From the NCBI RefSeq assembly GCF_004000765.1, contig NZ_BILW01000007.1, positions 62,001-126,000 on the forward strand: a stretch of DNA of 64,000 bases, read 5' to 3'. The notes under the pieces were generated by a model. That model saw nothing but the letters and a program-made list of their open reading frames with translations. It did no database searches and was not told the DNA's origin. Shown here in pieces: positions 14,768 through 22,853 of the stretch (position 1 is its first letter; each line of letters begins with the position of its first letter). This DNA comes from Paenibacillus chondroitinus NBRC 15376. Its GTDB lineage: Bacteria; Bacillota; Bacilli; Paenibacillales; NBRC-103111. Made by a program: the position numbers and the translations under genes.

Positions 14768-15478
14768 TTACCCCTTTGCAATACTAGCCGTAATATAAGA
14801 GAATGCTATAGTTAAGGTTCGGCAAACCATATCAAATCCCTGCTGAAGATCGGCGACATTTGATTTTACATTTTCGACATGAATCCGATCCCCCGGATAC
14901 GGCTCCTTTTGCATCAGATCATCCAGCATCTCGGCATTAATATAGTGTATCTCCATATTGCGTTGATTGCGCAGCCGATCGAGCGGAGATTTATAATCCA
15001 TTTTGAGCGTATACAGCTGAACTTCAAGCGCCCCGTGAATTTTCTTCTCATGCATCCTGCGCAATACCGTAAAGTACGAATACCGCGCTTTCAGCACCTC
15101 CGTCTTGAGCTCAAATAAATCATTCATGAATGTACCCAATTTGTCCAAAATGGAAAACAGCCGGATGAAGGCATTTTTGAAAAAATAAACGAAAAGGCGA
15201 TAGGCTTCCATCTCTTGCGCGTTCATATCCTCGAGAAACATTTTATTGATATGCTCAGCGTAACGCTCGCAGCAGTATTTGCTCTGCTCAAGCTCATCTA
15301 ATGCATCAATGAACCCTTTACTCCAGATTGCTTGCCGATGGTACTTCGGGTAGTCTGAGGCCGTGTGGTGATGCTCCTTCGATTCCAGATGCTCGATAAA
15401 CACTCTTACTGCATTGCCGGCCTCCAGCAGGAGTCCGCTGTCTACCCGCTCTGGTTCATGGAATAATGCTCGCAGCAT
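14768..15478 (-). CDS. HEPN-domain protein (Cthe_2314-like)
   Basis: A 236-residue all-helical protein. The C-terminal half contains the HEPN signature RNMEIH (Arg173, four residues, His178), preceded by DYKSPLDRLRNQ. This matches the Cthe_2314-type HEPN family as I recall it. In many HEPN proteins the Rx4-6H motif is an RNase active site, often in toxin or defence systems, but this family has no known role. ATG 15478 follows GGGGGTG. It is the first gene of a two-gene unit with the SDR gene, 7 bases apart. No nucleotidyltransferase (MNT) partner is present. Confidence 0.7.
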   Translation of the reverse strand: MLRALFHEPERVDSGLLLEAGNAVRVFIEHLESKEHHHTASDYPKYHRQAIWSKGFIDALDELEQSKYCCERYAEHINKMFLEDMNAQEMEAYRLFVYFFKNAFIRLFSILDKLGTFMNDLFELKTEVLKARYSYFTVLRRMHEKKIHGALEVQLYTLKMDYKSPLDRLRNQRNMEIHYINAEMLDDLMQKEPYPGDRIHVENVKSNVADLQQGFDMVCRTLTIAFSYITASIAKG

Positions 15479-15633
15479 GGGTACACCCCCTTTTTTAATA
15501 AGCTTGATGAATGAACAACAATAGAAGTAAGTATAGGCATAAATAAAAAGAAATAGCCCTCTCTATAGTAAGAAGGCCTCTTCTCCCACAAAACCGTTCT
15601 GTCCTATTGCCAGAAATCAGCCCAATCCAGGCC

Positions 15634-16533
15634 TTATGCTTTGCGATCATATAGCGTAAGCACGCATAAATAACATAGAAATCCAAACATACCGGCAACG
15701 ATTACCGCATGCACCATGCCAGTAAGCAAATAAGCAAGTTCATTCCCCATGGACCAAGTGACGACAGCTCCGCTGATCACTTGCAGGGAAACTAGGATGA
15801 GTGCCCATTTGCTGCCAAAGCGCAATTTGTCTGAGCTCTGATAATAACGTTTGGCCTGCAGATAAAGAAAGAGAATGCACACGAACAGCAGTAAAGCCGC
15901 AATCCGGTGTGTAAAAACAATGCCCGTCGCCCCACTAAGCTCAGGGATGACTTGCCCATTGCATAATGGCCAGCCTGAACATCCGCCAGATGATACCGTA
16001 TGACGAACGAAAGCACCCAAATAAACAACAATATAGCTATAGATCGTCGTTATCCATACGATCGCCTTAAAGGAACTGCGAATGGCTGTATCTCTTTGAA
16101 ATTGGCCCCATGGTGTGAATACAAGCGCAAGCAGCAGGGAAAACGCAAATGCCAGGAGGGATAAGCCAAAATGAAGCGCCAGTACGAGTGAAGATTGCGG
16201 CCAAACGACGGCGAGTGCGCCCATTACGGCTTGTACCAGCGTCATAACAACGGTTCCAGTGATGAAGTATTTCGCATCTTTCCGTTTGACATAACGAAAC
16301 ACTAAGATGAATGTGGCAATCAGGATTAGCGTCACGATACCGACGACCAGTCGATGACTGTATTCGATAAACGATGATATCGTATGCGCCGGGACGAATT
16401 TCCCATGACATAGCGGCCACTCGTCTCCGCAGCCTCTTCCTGCGTCAGCCTTTGTAACCAAGGCCCCCATTGCAAGAATGAGAAACATGCCGATGGCGGA
16501 CAAATTCGCTAGCCTTTGAATCAGTTTTTGCAT
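15634..16533 (-). CDS. ctaA: Haem A synthase
   Basis: CtaA oxidises the C8 methyl of haem O to a formyl group, giving haem A for cytochrome oxidase. The 299-residue protein has eight predicted membrane helices in two similar halves. The first half holds RGCGDEWPLCHG (Cys35 and Cys42) followed by Glu57 and His60 in SFIEYSH. The second half holds GGCSGWPLCNGQ and the histidines in VFTHRIAA and GMVHAVI, which ligate haem. Haem O synthase (ctaB) is 26 kb away at 41964 rather than adjacent. Confidence 0.93.
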   Translation of the reverse strand: MQKLIQRLANLSAIGMFLILAMGALVTKADAGRGCGDEWPLCHGKFVPAHTISSFIEYSHRLVVGIVTLILIATFILVFRYVKRKDAKYFITGTVVMTLVQAVMGALAVVWPQSSLVLALHFGLSLLAFAFSLLLALVFTPWGQFQRDTAIRSSFKAIVWITTIYSYIVVYLGAFVRHTVSSGGCSGWPLCNGQVIPELSGATGIVFTHRIAALLLFVCILFLYLQAKRYYQSSDKLRFGSKWALILVSLQVISGAVVTWSMGNELAYLLTGMVHAVIVAGMFGFLCYLCVLTLYDRKA

Positions 16534-16710
16534 GATTGCACCTACTTTTACGTCGTGACTTCTGTGGATCTTGTCGAATATTCGTTTGGTTCGTTTTCAA
16601 TTATATCTTTAAAAAGTTGGCAAATCCATTCGCAATTGTTACAAAGCTCCGAAACCACCGCTATTCGGCCGAACTCATGGCGAAGTTGTGATTTTCACGC
16701 TATATCCAAG

Positions 16711-16751
16711 GATAAACGACTTCGTCGTCCTTTAGGACGAGAGGGTTTATC
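16711..16751. repeat. Hairpin element in the gap before ctaA
   Basis: GATAAAC (16711-16717) pairs with GTTTATC (16745-16751), and inside it TCGTCC (16725-16730) pairs with GGACGA (16735-16740) across TTTA. A further small hairpin GTAAAA-ACC-TTTTAC is at 16771-16785. No gene is seen in 16534-16839. The element looks like a mobile or REP-type hairpin, but it occurs only once here. Confidence 0.5.
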
Positions 16752-16798
16752 AAGGTAGAGCGAAGCAAAAGTAAAAACCTTTTACTTTCTTATCTACT

Positions 16799-16826
16799 AA
16801 AAAAACGACTCTGAAAAGAGCCGTTT
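16799..16826 (-). terminator. Rho-independent terminator of the thioredoxin-like gene
   Basis: On the minus strand AAACGGCTC (16826-16818) pairs with GAGTCGTTT (16811-16803) with one wobble, followed by TTTT. Confidence 0.8.
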
Positions 16827-16839
16827 CTATTCCTTCTAT

Positions 16840-17184
16840 TTATGGGGCAAGAGCACCTGATACCTCGAGAGCCCGATCAAGGAACTGCTCAATTTCTTCG
16901 CGTGTTTTACGCAACTTGCTGACGAAACGAACAAGCTCTTTGCCGTCGCGGAAGGCGATAAAGCTTGGAATACCGAGAATGTTCAGCTGCTCGCACAAAT
17001 CCGGCACTTCGTCGCGATCCAGTTCAACGAAAGTAATCCGTCCTTTATAAGCTTCTTCTACAGCCGGCATGAATGGCTCAATAAAGTGGCAGTCTTTGCA
17101 CCAAGTAGCTTTAAATACAGCGATCGTTAATACCGGTTGTGAGATTTGTTCTTGAAAAGCTTGTTCATTGGAAATTTTCAACAT
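16840..17184 (-). CDS. Thioredoxin-family protein
   Basis: A 114-residue single thioredoxin domain. The active site is WCKDC (Cys29 and Cys32) instead of the canonical WCGPC, followed by the cis-proline segment GIPSFIAFRDGKEL. The KD residues between the cysteines suggest a redox potential different from housekeeping thioredoxin. There is no signal peptide, so it acts in the cytoplasm. ATG 17184 follows GAGGTG; the GTG at 17193 lies within that ribosome site. It is a single-gene unit, with the divergent SPFH gene upstream. Confidence 0.85.
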   Translation of the reverse strand: MLKISNEQAFQEQISQPVLTIAVFKATWCKDCHFIEPFMPAVEEAYKGRITFVELDRDEVPDLCEQLNILGIPSFIAFRDGKELVRFVSKLRKTREEIEQFLDRALEVSGALAP

Positions 17185-17371
17185 AATAAGCACCTCACTG
17201 CTAAGGAATTTATTAACTTATAGCATGCCCCAAATAGCGTGTCAAGATTTACGAATGACAGCATCTTCCTTATCACGTGTATTTACATTATTAGTAAAAA
17301 GTGATATCATATTTATATCAAATAGATATTTAAATGAAATGGCTACTCCAACTTGAAAGGATGTTGATTAC

Positions 17372-18211
17372 ATGAAGGAAAAACAAGCTTGGTCCATTAA
17401 TGGATTTCTTGGTATTTTGTTATTTATTATTGGCGGAGGATTAGGGGTTTTACTCCTGACACAGGAACGTATCTTGCCGGGTGTCATTTTAATCATACTT
17501 GGCGTTATCTTTGTTTCGACCATTACAGCCGTACAGCCGAACGAAGCTTCTGTCGTCACGTTCTTCGGCAGCTATCTAGGTACGATCCGGAAGAGCGGCT
17601 TGTGGCTCATTGTTCCATTTTCAAATCGAAAGAAAATTTCCTTGCGGGTTCGCAATTTTAACAGCGTCAAGTTGAAAGTCAACGATATCGAGGGCAATCC
17701 GATCGAAATCGCCGCCGTCGTCGTATTCAAAGTCGTTGATACGTACAAAGCGCTTTTTGATGTAGATAGCTATGAGAAGTTCGTCGAAATCCAAAGTGAA
17801 ACGGCGCTTCGCCATGTAGCAAGCAAATATCCTTACGACCGATTCGACAGCGAAGGTTATTCGCTCCGGGGGAATGCCGATGAAGTAGCCGCTGAGCTTA
17901 GCCTTGAGCTTCAGCATCGTCTCTCGGTAGCAGGTGTCGAGGTCATGGAATCTCGTCTCACTCACCTTGCTTACTCAACCGAAATTGCAAGCGCCATGCT
18001 TCAGCGTCAGCAAGCTTCAGCTATTTTATCCGCCCGCCAAACGATCGTTGACGGAGCTGTCGGCATGGTTCAGATGGCCATCTCCCGCCTCGAAGCCGAA
18101 GGCTTGCAGCTCGATGAAGAGAGGAAAGCGGCCATGATCAACAATTTGCTTGTAGCCATTGTATCGGACCGCTCAGCGAATCCGGTCATTAATACCGGCT
18201 CGCTATACTAA
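17372..18211 (+). CDS. SPFH-domain membrane protein
   Basis: A 279-residue protein with two membrane segments near the N-terminus (residues 10-30 and 35-52), followed by a stomatin/prohibitin (SPFH/band 7) domain: VQPNEASVVTFFGSYLGTIRKSGLWLIVPF, then IEIAAVVVFKVVDTYKALFDVDSYEKFVEIQSETALRHV. A helical tail follows (ASAMLQRQQASAILSARQTIVDGAVGMVQMAISRLEAEG). Such proteins oligomerise at membrane microdomains or act as scaffolds for proteases. The next gene, only 12 bases downstream, encodes a ribbon-helix-helix protein, and this pairing suggests joint function. Confidence 0.88.
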   Translation: MKEKQAWSINGFLGILLFIIGGGLGVLLLTQERILPGVILIILGVIFVSTITAVQPNEASVVTFFGSYLGTIRKSGLWLIVPFSNRKKISLRVRNFNSVKLKVNDIEGNPIEIAAVVVFKVVDTYKALFDVDSYEKFVEIQSETALRHVASKYPYDRFDSEGYSLRGNADEVAAELSLELQHRLSVAGVEVMESRLTHLAYSTEIASAMLQRQQASAILSARQTIVDGAVGMVQMAISRLEAEGLQLDEERKAAMINNLLVAIVSDRSANPVINTGSLY

Positions 18212-18223
18212 ACGGACACTGCT

Positions 18224-18424
18224 ATGGCTCCTAAGAAAAACTTCGCGCTCCGACTCGATCCCAAGCTCTATGAAGCTTTGGAGCGCTGGGCGGAGGATGA
18301 GTTCCGGAGCGTTAACAGCCATATTGAGTATTTACTTCGAGAATCGATGCAGCGGGCGGGGCGATTGCCGAAGATCCGCCCCTACGGTTCTGACTCAGAA
18401 AAAGATGAGCAAGCTGATTCTTGA
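18224..18424 (+). CDS. Arc-like ribbon-helix-helix protein
   Basis: A 66-residue protein with an N-terminal ribbon-helix-helix fold: NFALRLDPKLYEALERWAEDEFRSVNSHIEYLLRESMQR. The FALRLDP strand would contact DNA in the major groove and the SVNSHIEYLLRES helix forms the dimer. The tail is polar and acidic. No clear ribosome site is seen before ATG 18224; translation is probably coupled to the SPFH gene that ends 12 bases earlier. It may be a repressor of its own operon; no toxin gene is next to it. Confidence 0.8.
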   Translation: MAPKKNFALRLDPKLYEALERWAEDEFRSVNSHIEYLLRESMQRAGRLPKIRPYGSDSEKDEQADS

Positions 18425-18456
18425 AGTTATGCCAGGCAGGCACCCTCACCAATAGC

Positions 18457-18490
18457 AAACCCCCTGACCTTCATAAGGTCAAGGGGTTTT
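18457..18490 (+). terminator. Bidirectional terminator
   Basis: AAACCCC-TGACCTT pairs with AAGGTCA-GGGGTTT around CAT, with one mismatch (18457-18488). It separates the SPFH unit from the convergent gene ending at 18492. Confidence 0.8.
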
Positions 18491-18491
18491 A

Positions 18492-19691
18492 CTACTTTAC
18501 AGACAAGCTATTAATCATTAAATTGCTCAATTCCAACCCATCTTTGCGTGCAATTTCGCCTTGATAGATGATCCTGCCTGTATCTAAATCCACCACAGCC
18601 ACACCGGGACTTTTCCTGCCGTAATAATTCATATAAAGCCGGTTATCGGTAAACTGTTTCATTTGAACGTGCAGCTCGTCTTGCATCCAATCCTTCAAAT
18701 TGATTTTTACGTCGCTCTTCAGCTTCTTTTCCGTCAAATTATAATGAACAATCCGCGATTGATCATAGATGTTCATGGGAGTAAAATACAAATCGTCGCC
18801 AAGGTAATCAATTCTAAGTTCTCCGGGTTTTCCATTCATGAGCAGATCACGGACGAGCTCGTTTTGAACAGCTGTCATTTGGCCGTTCCAAATATCGTAG
18901 TACAGAAGCTCCCGATTCAAGATATCTTTTTTCCCATCCAATGCATAGGAACTCCGATCGAAAAGCAAATAACGGTTCGGCTTCATCACATCGTTTGATG
19001 ATATAAGTGCAGTCGTTGTCTGCGACGTTTGATCCTGAGATACGCCAGTTGCAATCAACTGCTTTCCTTCTATGCTTTTTTTATCAAGATCCACGGTATA
19101 AAAAACATATTTAAAGTCTCCAGGCTGCGAATATTTGCCGGACTTTTGATATTGATTAACCAACAGCTTCATGCTCTGATCTTTCACATAAACATCCATA
19201 ACACTAATGTACTCATTTTTTTCCTTAGGCAGTTTCACCTGAAAGGATAGGCTGCTCTTCTTTGCTTTCTCCATCACAGAAATGTCAATCATATCCGACT
19301 GGACCTCATCCGTTTTAAATCGAAAGTCATATTGAGCATATGCAATCAGCTTTTCGTCCACATATAAGGCATTCGGGTTCTTTTTCCCTCTCAAAAAAGA
19401 GCGATATTCCTGGAATAGTTCCTGCAATTCATCTTGGTAAAAATAGGTTGAATCCAGCCTCTCCCAGAAAGAATCCTTTTCGTTCGGATACTCGCTCCCC
19501 GATGGACGTATGGCGATCGGCTCAGACGTATATTGTCCTCTAACCGTTACATGAGAAACTTCCTCTTCGCGTCCTCCTAATGTTTTGAGATAATAGTCGG
19601 GTTTATCGATTTCAGACGCGGTGGCATAATATATACTAATCGTTAAAACAACAAATGGAATAAGGACTACAAGTATCCAATAACGTTTCAT
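18492..19691 (-). CDS. Membrane-anchored extracellular protein of the ABC operon, function unknown
   Basis: A 399-residue protein with one N-terminal hydrophobic segment (WILVVLIPFVVLTISIYYATA) and no lipobox, so it is probably anchored by an uncleaved or cleaved signal and faces outward. The rest looks beta-rich (repeated phrases such as YLLFDRSSYALDGKKDILNRELLYYDIWNGQM, DDLYFTPMNIYDQSRIVHYNL and DNRLYMNYYGRKSPGVAVVDLDTGRI), suggesting a beta-propeller. It is the last gene of a GntR-ATPase-permease operon, 16 bases after the permease. I do not recognise a named family; it may be the sensor or accessory part of the transporter. Confidence 0.75.
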   Translation of the reverse strand: MKRYWILVVLIPFVVLTISIYYATASEIDKPDYYLKTLGGREEEVSHVTVRGQYTSEPIAIRPSGSEYPNEKDSFWERLDSTYFYQDELQELFQEYRSFLRGKKNPNALYVDEKLIAYAQYDFRFKTDEVQSDMIDISVMEKAKKSSLSFQVKLPKEKNEYISVMDVYVKDQSMKLLVNQYQKSGKYSQPGDFKYVFYTVDLDKKSIEGKQLIATGVSQDQTSQTTTALISSNDVMKPNRYLLFDRSSYALDGKKDILNRELLYYDIWNGQMTAVQNELVRDLLMNGKPGELRIDYLGDDLYFTPMNIYDQSRIVHYNLTEKKLKSDVKINLKDWMQDELHVQMKQFTDNRLYMNYYGRKSPGVAVVDLDTGRIIYQGEIARKDGLELSNLMINSLSVK

Positions 19692-19707
19692 TGTCAGGGG
19701 CGCCTCC

Positions 19708-20538
19708 TTAAACGGTTACTTTTTTATGCAACAAATAGGAACTGAACCATAATGAAAAGGCTGTGACAAGGATCCCCATCACAAGTTCCAGCTGAACAAG
19801 CTCGCTTGGGAAAAAGAAATCCGGCACCCATATTTCTGAAATCATTTCAGGTAATATGATGAGAAACACTGCCGCGCCGATATAGAGGATACCCGCCGCA
19901 ATCCCTTTGAAACGAAAACTGCGTTCGAGTAAAACGGCTGTAAACAAGATAATCACACTCACCACACCTGCTCCGTAGTACAGAGCAAATTCTATAAAAT
20001 ACGAAGGAAGCAGGATTTTGAGTAAAGGGTGATGTCGAATGATTTCCGAGACTGTTAAGTCTTGTCTGAATTCACTTGGAAGGAACGCCTCGAAAACCGT
20101 AATCCGAACGTATAGCAGTAGGAATTGGTAAGCAACAAGCCCCCAAACAAACAAGACAATGGAGCTCAACTTAGCCAAATACACATTCATTCTCGAAGTT
20201 GGCAGCATAAGCAGCCTGTAAGCAAACGTACTTCTACCAACCCATTCCTTATACCAAATCAGAAAAATATAGAGGAGAAGCGTCACACCGGATAGGCTAA
20301 TAGACCAATCAAATAAGATATTATCATACCCATTCAAGCTGGCCTTGCTAAAATTCTGGACATATTGGATGGCTGTCATAGATTGACTCTCCATCGTTCT
20401 TTCGGCATTATTCATATAATTATGCGTATATAACCAAACGTCCAATAATTGCAAAAGCAAGGTAATAACGAATAATGCGCCATAAAATTTGCTAAAACGG
20501 GCAATCTCCCAGTTCAGCAATTTTCCAAAGTTGCTCAT
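19708..20538 (-). CDS. ABC transporter permease, YtrC/D-like
   Basis: A 276-residue integral membrane protein with six or seven predicted helices (about residues 17-38, 74-92, 120-150, 172-205, 218-236 and 247-268). There is no ATPase motif. Its start overlaps the end of the ATPase gene by 4 bases (ATGA-type coupling), so the two proteins are made together. Transporters of this kind, encoded with a YtrA-type GntR repressor, respond to cell-wall antibiotics or envelope stress in Bacillus. Whether this one exports or signals is not known. Confidence 0.8.
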   Translation of the reverse strand: MSNFGKLLNWEIARFSKFYGALFVITLLLQLLDVWLYTHNYMNNAERTMESQSMTAIQYVQNFSKASLNGYDNILFDWSISLSGVTLLLYIFLIWYKEWVGRSTFAYRLLMLPTSRMNVYLAKLSSIVLFVWGLVAYQFLLLYVRITVFEAFLPSEFRQDLTVSEIIRHHPLLKILLPSYFIEFALYYGAGVVSVIILFTAVLLERSFRFKGIAAGILYIGAAVFLIILPEMISEIWVPDFFFPSELVQLELVMGILVTAFSLWFSSYLLHKKVTV

Positions 20539-21224
20539 GCCAAATACACCTCCCTCATAACATCTACAACGGATTTCCCTTCCTTGGACCGCATTTCCTC
20601 CGCATAAAATTGTTTCAACACCCGTCCTTGCTCAAGCAGCACAACTTTATCAATCAGGTGTTCAATATCGTGGATTTCATGCGTCGTTATCAGAACTCCT
20701 CGGTCTTCAATCAGATGGCTGGTGAACACAGCCGCGATCTGCTCACGGCTGAACATATCAATCCCGGAGAAAGGTTCGTCCATGAGCAGGTAATCAGCGT
20801 CCAAGGAGAGTCCGAGCAATAAATTCGCTTTCGCCGAATTCCCTTTGGACAAGCTGCCTAACCGGTCTTCCTTTTTCAATTTAAAAAAAGCTAACAGGTC
20901 CTGTGCCCGCTTCTCATTCCAGTTTGCATAGAAGTCCTGCATAAACTGCATGGCATCTCCTATTTTCATAGAGGAAGGCATCGTCAACGTATCAGGAATA
21001 AACACAACCTTCTCATAGGCCATCTTGTTAACAGGCTGGCCGTCAATTCGAATTCGACCACTTCCAAGGGGAGTTAGCCCCATAATGGCTTTCATGATTG
21101 TCGATTTGCCGACGCCGTTAATGCCAATAAGACAAGTGATTTCTCCCTTTTCCGCTGTGAAAGAGACCTCATCCAGCACATTTTTTCTTCCATATTTTTT
21201 AACAATTCGATCGACTTCTATCAT
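20535..21224 (-). CDS. ABC transporter ATP-binding protein, YtrB-like
   Basis: A 229-residue ABC ATPase: Walker A GINGVGKST near residue 34, a signature helix SLSKGNSAKANLLLGL in place of LSGGQ, Walker B YLLMDEPFSGID near residue 153, and the switch histidine in LITTHEIHD. The degenerate signature (LSKGNS) is common in the drug/antibiotic-efflux (YtrB/BcrA) branch. It overlaps the GntR gene upstream by 4 bases and the permease downstream by 4 bases, so all three are translationally coupled. Confidence 0.9.
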   Translation of the reverse strand: MIEVDRIVKKYGRKNVLDEVSFTAEKGEITCLIGINGVGKSTIMKAIMGLTPLGSGRIRIDGQPVNKMAYEKVVFIPDTLTMPSSMKIGDAMQFMQDFYANWNEKRAQDLLAFFKLKKEDRLGSLSKGNSAKANLLLGLSLDADYLLMDEPFSGIDMFSREQIAAVFTSHLIEDRGVLITTHEIHDIEHLIDKVVLLEQGRVLKQFYAEEMRSKEGKSVVDVMREVYLA

Positions 21225-21607
21225 TCTTTAACCTCCCTTGCTCGCTCTGCCTCGTATTTCTCTTTGACGAAACGAAGCAGGTCATCGGTAGGAAGTTCAA
21301 TCTTTTTGATGGATTGTATAAACACCTCCACAGCCTCCTGAATAAGTTCTTGACGAATCGAATTCAAAACCTGCTTGTCCGTCGTTATTCGACTAGGGGA
21401 ATTGCCCGCGGTTGTTATCAAATGTTGCTCCTCCATTTCTTTATACGCCCTCTGTACAGTATTGGGATTAATTTGGAGCAAACCTGCAAGTTCGCGTCTA
21501 GATGGAATTTCTTGGCCTGCAGCTAACTTGCCTGTTGCCATTTCTTCTTTAAAATGCCGGACAACCTGCAGATAAACCGGATCGCGATTGTTAAACGTAA
21601 TGTTCAT
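21221..21607 (-). CDS. GntR-family repressor, YtrA subfamily
   Basis: A 128-residue regulator. The winged helix lies in residues 10-75: PVYLQVVRHFKEEMATGKLAAGQEIPSRRELAGLLQINPNTVQRAYKEMEEQHLITT. A short C-terminal dimerisation tail follows, as in the YtrA subfamily, without a ligand domain. It is the first gene of the operon. Two inverted repeats with GTGTAT-type halves lie just upstream over the promoter, strongly suggesting autoregulation. Confidence 0.9.
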   Translation of the reverse strand: MNITFNNRDPVYLQVVRHFKEEMATGKLAAGQEIPSRRELAGLLQINPNTVQRAYKEMEEQHLITTAGNSPSRITTDKQVLNSIRQELIQEAVEVFIQSIKKIELPTDDLLRFVKEKYEAERAREVKE

Positions 21608-21646
21608 CTACCCATCTCCTATGTACTTCCTTAGTAAATCTGGATA

Positions 21647-21705
21647 ATTATAGTGTGTGTATTAGTTGACTCATACACTATGTGTACTATACCCTTCATA
21701 CACAT
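21647..21705 (-). promoter_or_regulatory. Promoter with two GntR-type operators
   Basis: On the minus strand TATAAT (21652-21647) is the -10 box. GTGTAT (21657-21662) and ATACAC (21673-21678) are a perfect dyad around a 10-base centre. Farther upstream ATGTGTA (21680-21686) and TACACAT (21699-21705) form a second perfect dyad with a 12-base centre. AGTGTA/TACACT halves are typical of YtrA-type regulators. Confidence 0.65.
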
Positions 21706-21801
21706 CTTTTGTCAAGAAAAAAACTCCTATATATTTACTTTTATGAATTGTAATCACCAATTTCATCTTCAATGCGACTACTAGATCACATCCGGTACAA
21801 C

Positions 21802-21838
21802 AAAAAAACATCCCTGCTAGCCTAAGCTAGAGGGATGT
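21802..21838 (-). terminator. Rho-independent terminator of the DUF4183 pair
   Basis: ACATCCCT (21808-21815) pairs with AGGGATGT (21831-21838), extended by CTAGC/GCTAG, with seven T following on the minus strand. Confidence 0.85.
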
Positions 21839-21846
21839 TTTCCGTA

Positions 21847-22263
21847 TTACACTGTAACTGTAATAACAGGTGCAGTAATTGTCGGTTCAACCGTAACGTC
21901 AGATGTTGTATTGGAGAAATCGGAGACTTCGAGAACGACCGGCGCACCAGTTGTAGTTGCTGTCGTAGCTAAAACCAGGGATGCCGTTGTAAGGGTGGAC
22001 AATCCAGCCACTTGCAGCACACCGTTGACATATACGTTGTAGTAACCGTCTGTCGGAGGTGCTGGAAGATCTGTAATCGCATTGCCGTTATCATCTAAAA
22101 AGCTTCCTGCTGGAATCGTTGTATCTGTCGTAATCATACCTGCTGTAAGAACTGCGCTATATCTTGTAACAGCAGGATCTACCGTTGTTTCAACCTCAGT
22201 TCCACTAGCCGTTGGTGCGGAAGCTGTGGCGGTGACAAAAAGTTTAATCAGAGACGCTGCCAT
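21847..22263 (-). CDS. DUF4183 domain protein
   Basis: A 138-residue secreted-like or spore-surface-like protein very rich in Thr, Val and Ala. The DUF4183 core reads DGYYNVYVNGVLQVAGLSTLTTASLVLATTATTTGAPVVLEV. The N-terminal half (LFVTATASAPTASGTEVETTVDP) and tail (TITAPVITVTV) are low-complexity beta-prone. ATG 22263 follows a GGGGGTGA ribosome site; an in-frame start at 22290 is less likely. DUF4183 proteins are common in spore-forming Firmicutes and are thought to belong to spore or cell surfaces, but function is unproven. It follows a second DUF4183 gene by 30 bases. Confidence 0.8.
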   Translation of the reverse strand: MAASLIKLFVTATASAPTASGTEVETTVDPAVTRYSAVLTAGMITTDTTIPAGSFLDDNGNAITDLPAPPTDGYYNVYVNGVLQVAGLSTLTTASLVLATTATTTGAPVVLEVSDFSNTTSDVTVEPTITAPVITVTV

Positions 22264-22293
22264 AATTTCACCCCCTTCCCTAATTCCCAATGG

Positions 22294-22653
22294 CTATCTA
22301 TAGACCCGGACGCTTTGGACAATGATAGGGACCCCTTTTTCTGGGACATCCTCTGACGTTAAGGTTAAAGCTCCTTCCCGTATGTGGTATAACGTTCGAG
22401 GCTGCAGGACACCGTTCACGAAGACTTGCCGATACGAGATCATCTTCGGACTTGGAATAGATTGAATTCCGTATCCAGGGATCTGGTCTTCGTTGGTATA
22501 CTCCCTCTTCTCCCCATCGGAAATGGCATAGAAGAAATAGGTCTGCGCCAAAAATTTGACACCAAGACGTTTGGTTCTATGCCTGGACTTTTTTTTTCGT
22601 CGTTTAGACGCCTTCTTAGGGCATGGACGACAACTTGCCACATACAAGTTCAT
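22294..22653 (-). CDS. DUF4183 domain protein with a basic N-terminus
   Basis: A 119-residue protein. Residues 10-35 are strikingly basic (PKKASKRRKKKSRHRTKRLG). The C-terminal part is the DUF4183 core: YRQVFVNGVLQPRTLYHIREGALTLTSEDVPEKGVPIIVQSV. ATG 22653 follows GGCGGGGTGA; GTG at 22668 is an alternative. The basic arm could bind DNA, RNA or acidic surface polymer. It heads a two-gene unit, and a 16-bp palindrome (22696-22711) lies in its promoter region. Confidence 0.75.
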   Translation of the reverse strand: MNLYVASCRPCPKKASKRRKKKSRHRTKRLGVKFLAQTYFFYAISDGEKREYTNEDQIPGYGIQSIPSPKMISYRQVFVNGVLQPRTLYHIREGALTLTSEDVPEKGVPIIVQSVRVYR

Positions 22654-22853
22654 GCTGATGTAAATCACCCCGCCAACGCTGACTTCTGTTAGTTCATTTT
22701 ATGCATAAAATAATGCCAGTAATTGGATTAAATTATCAGGTGCTTCCCCCATTTATGGAAAAAAGCAGCCTTAAATGTGCGGTATCCTCACATACCTGCG
22801 AGTAAACGGGCTAACAATAAGGAGATGATGCAGGTGAGGTCGAGGAGGTTATT

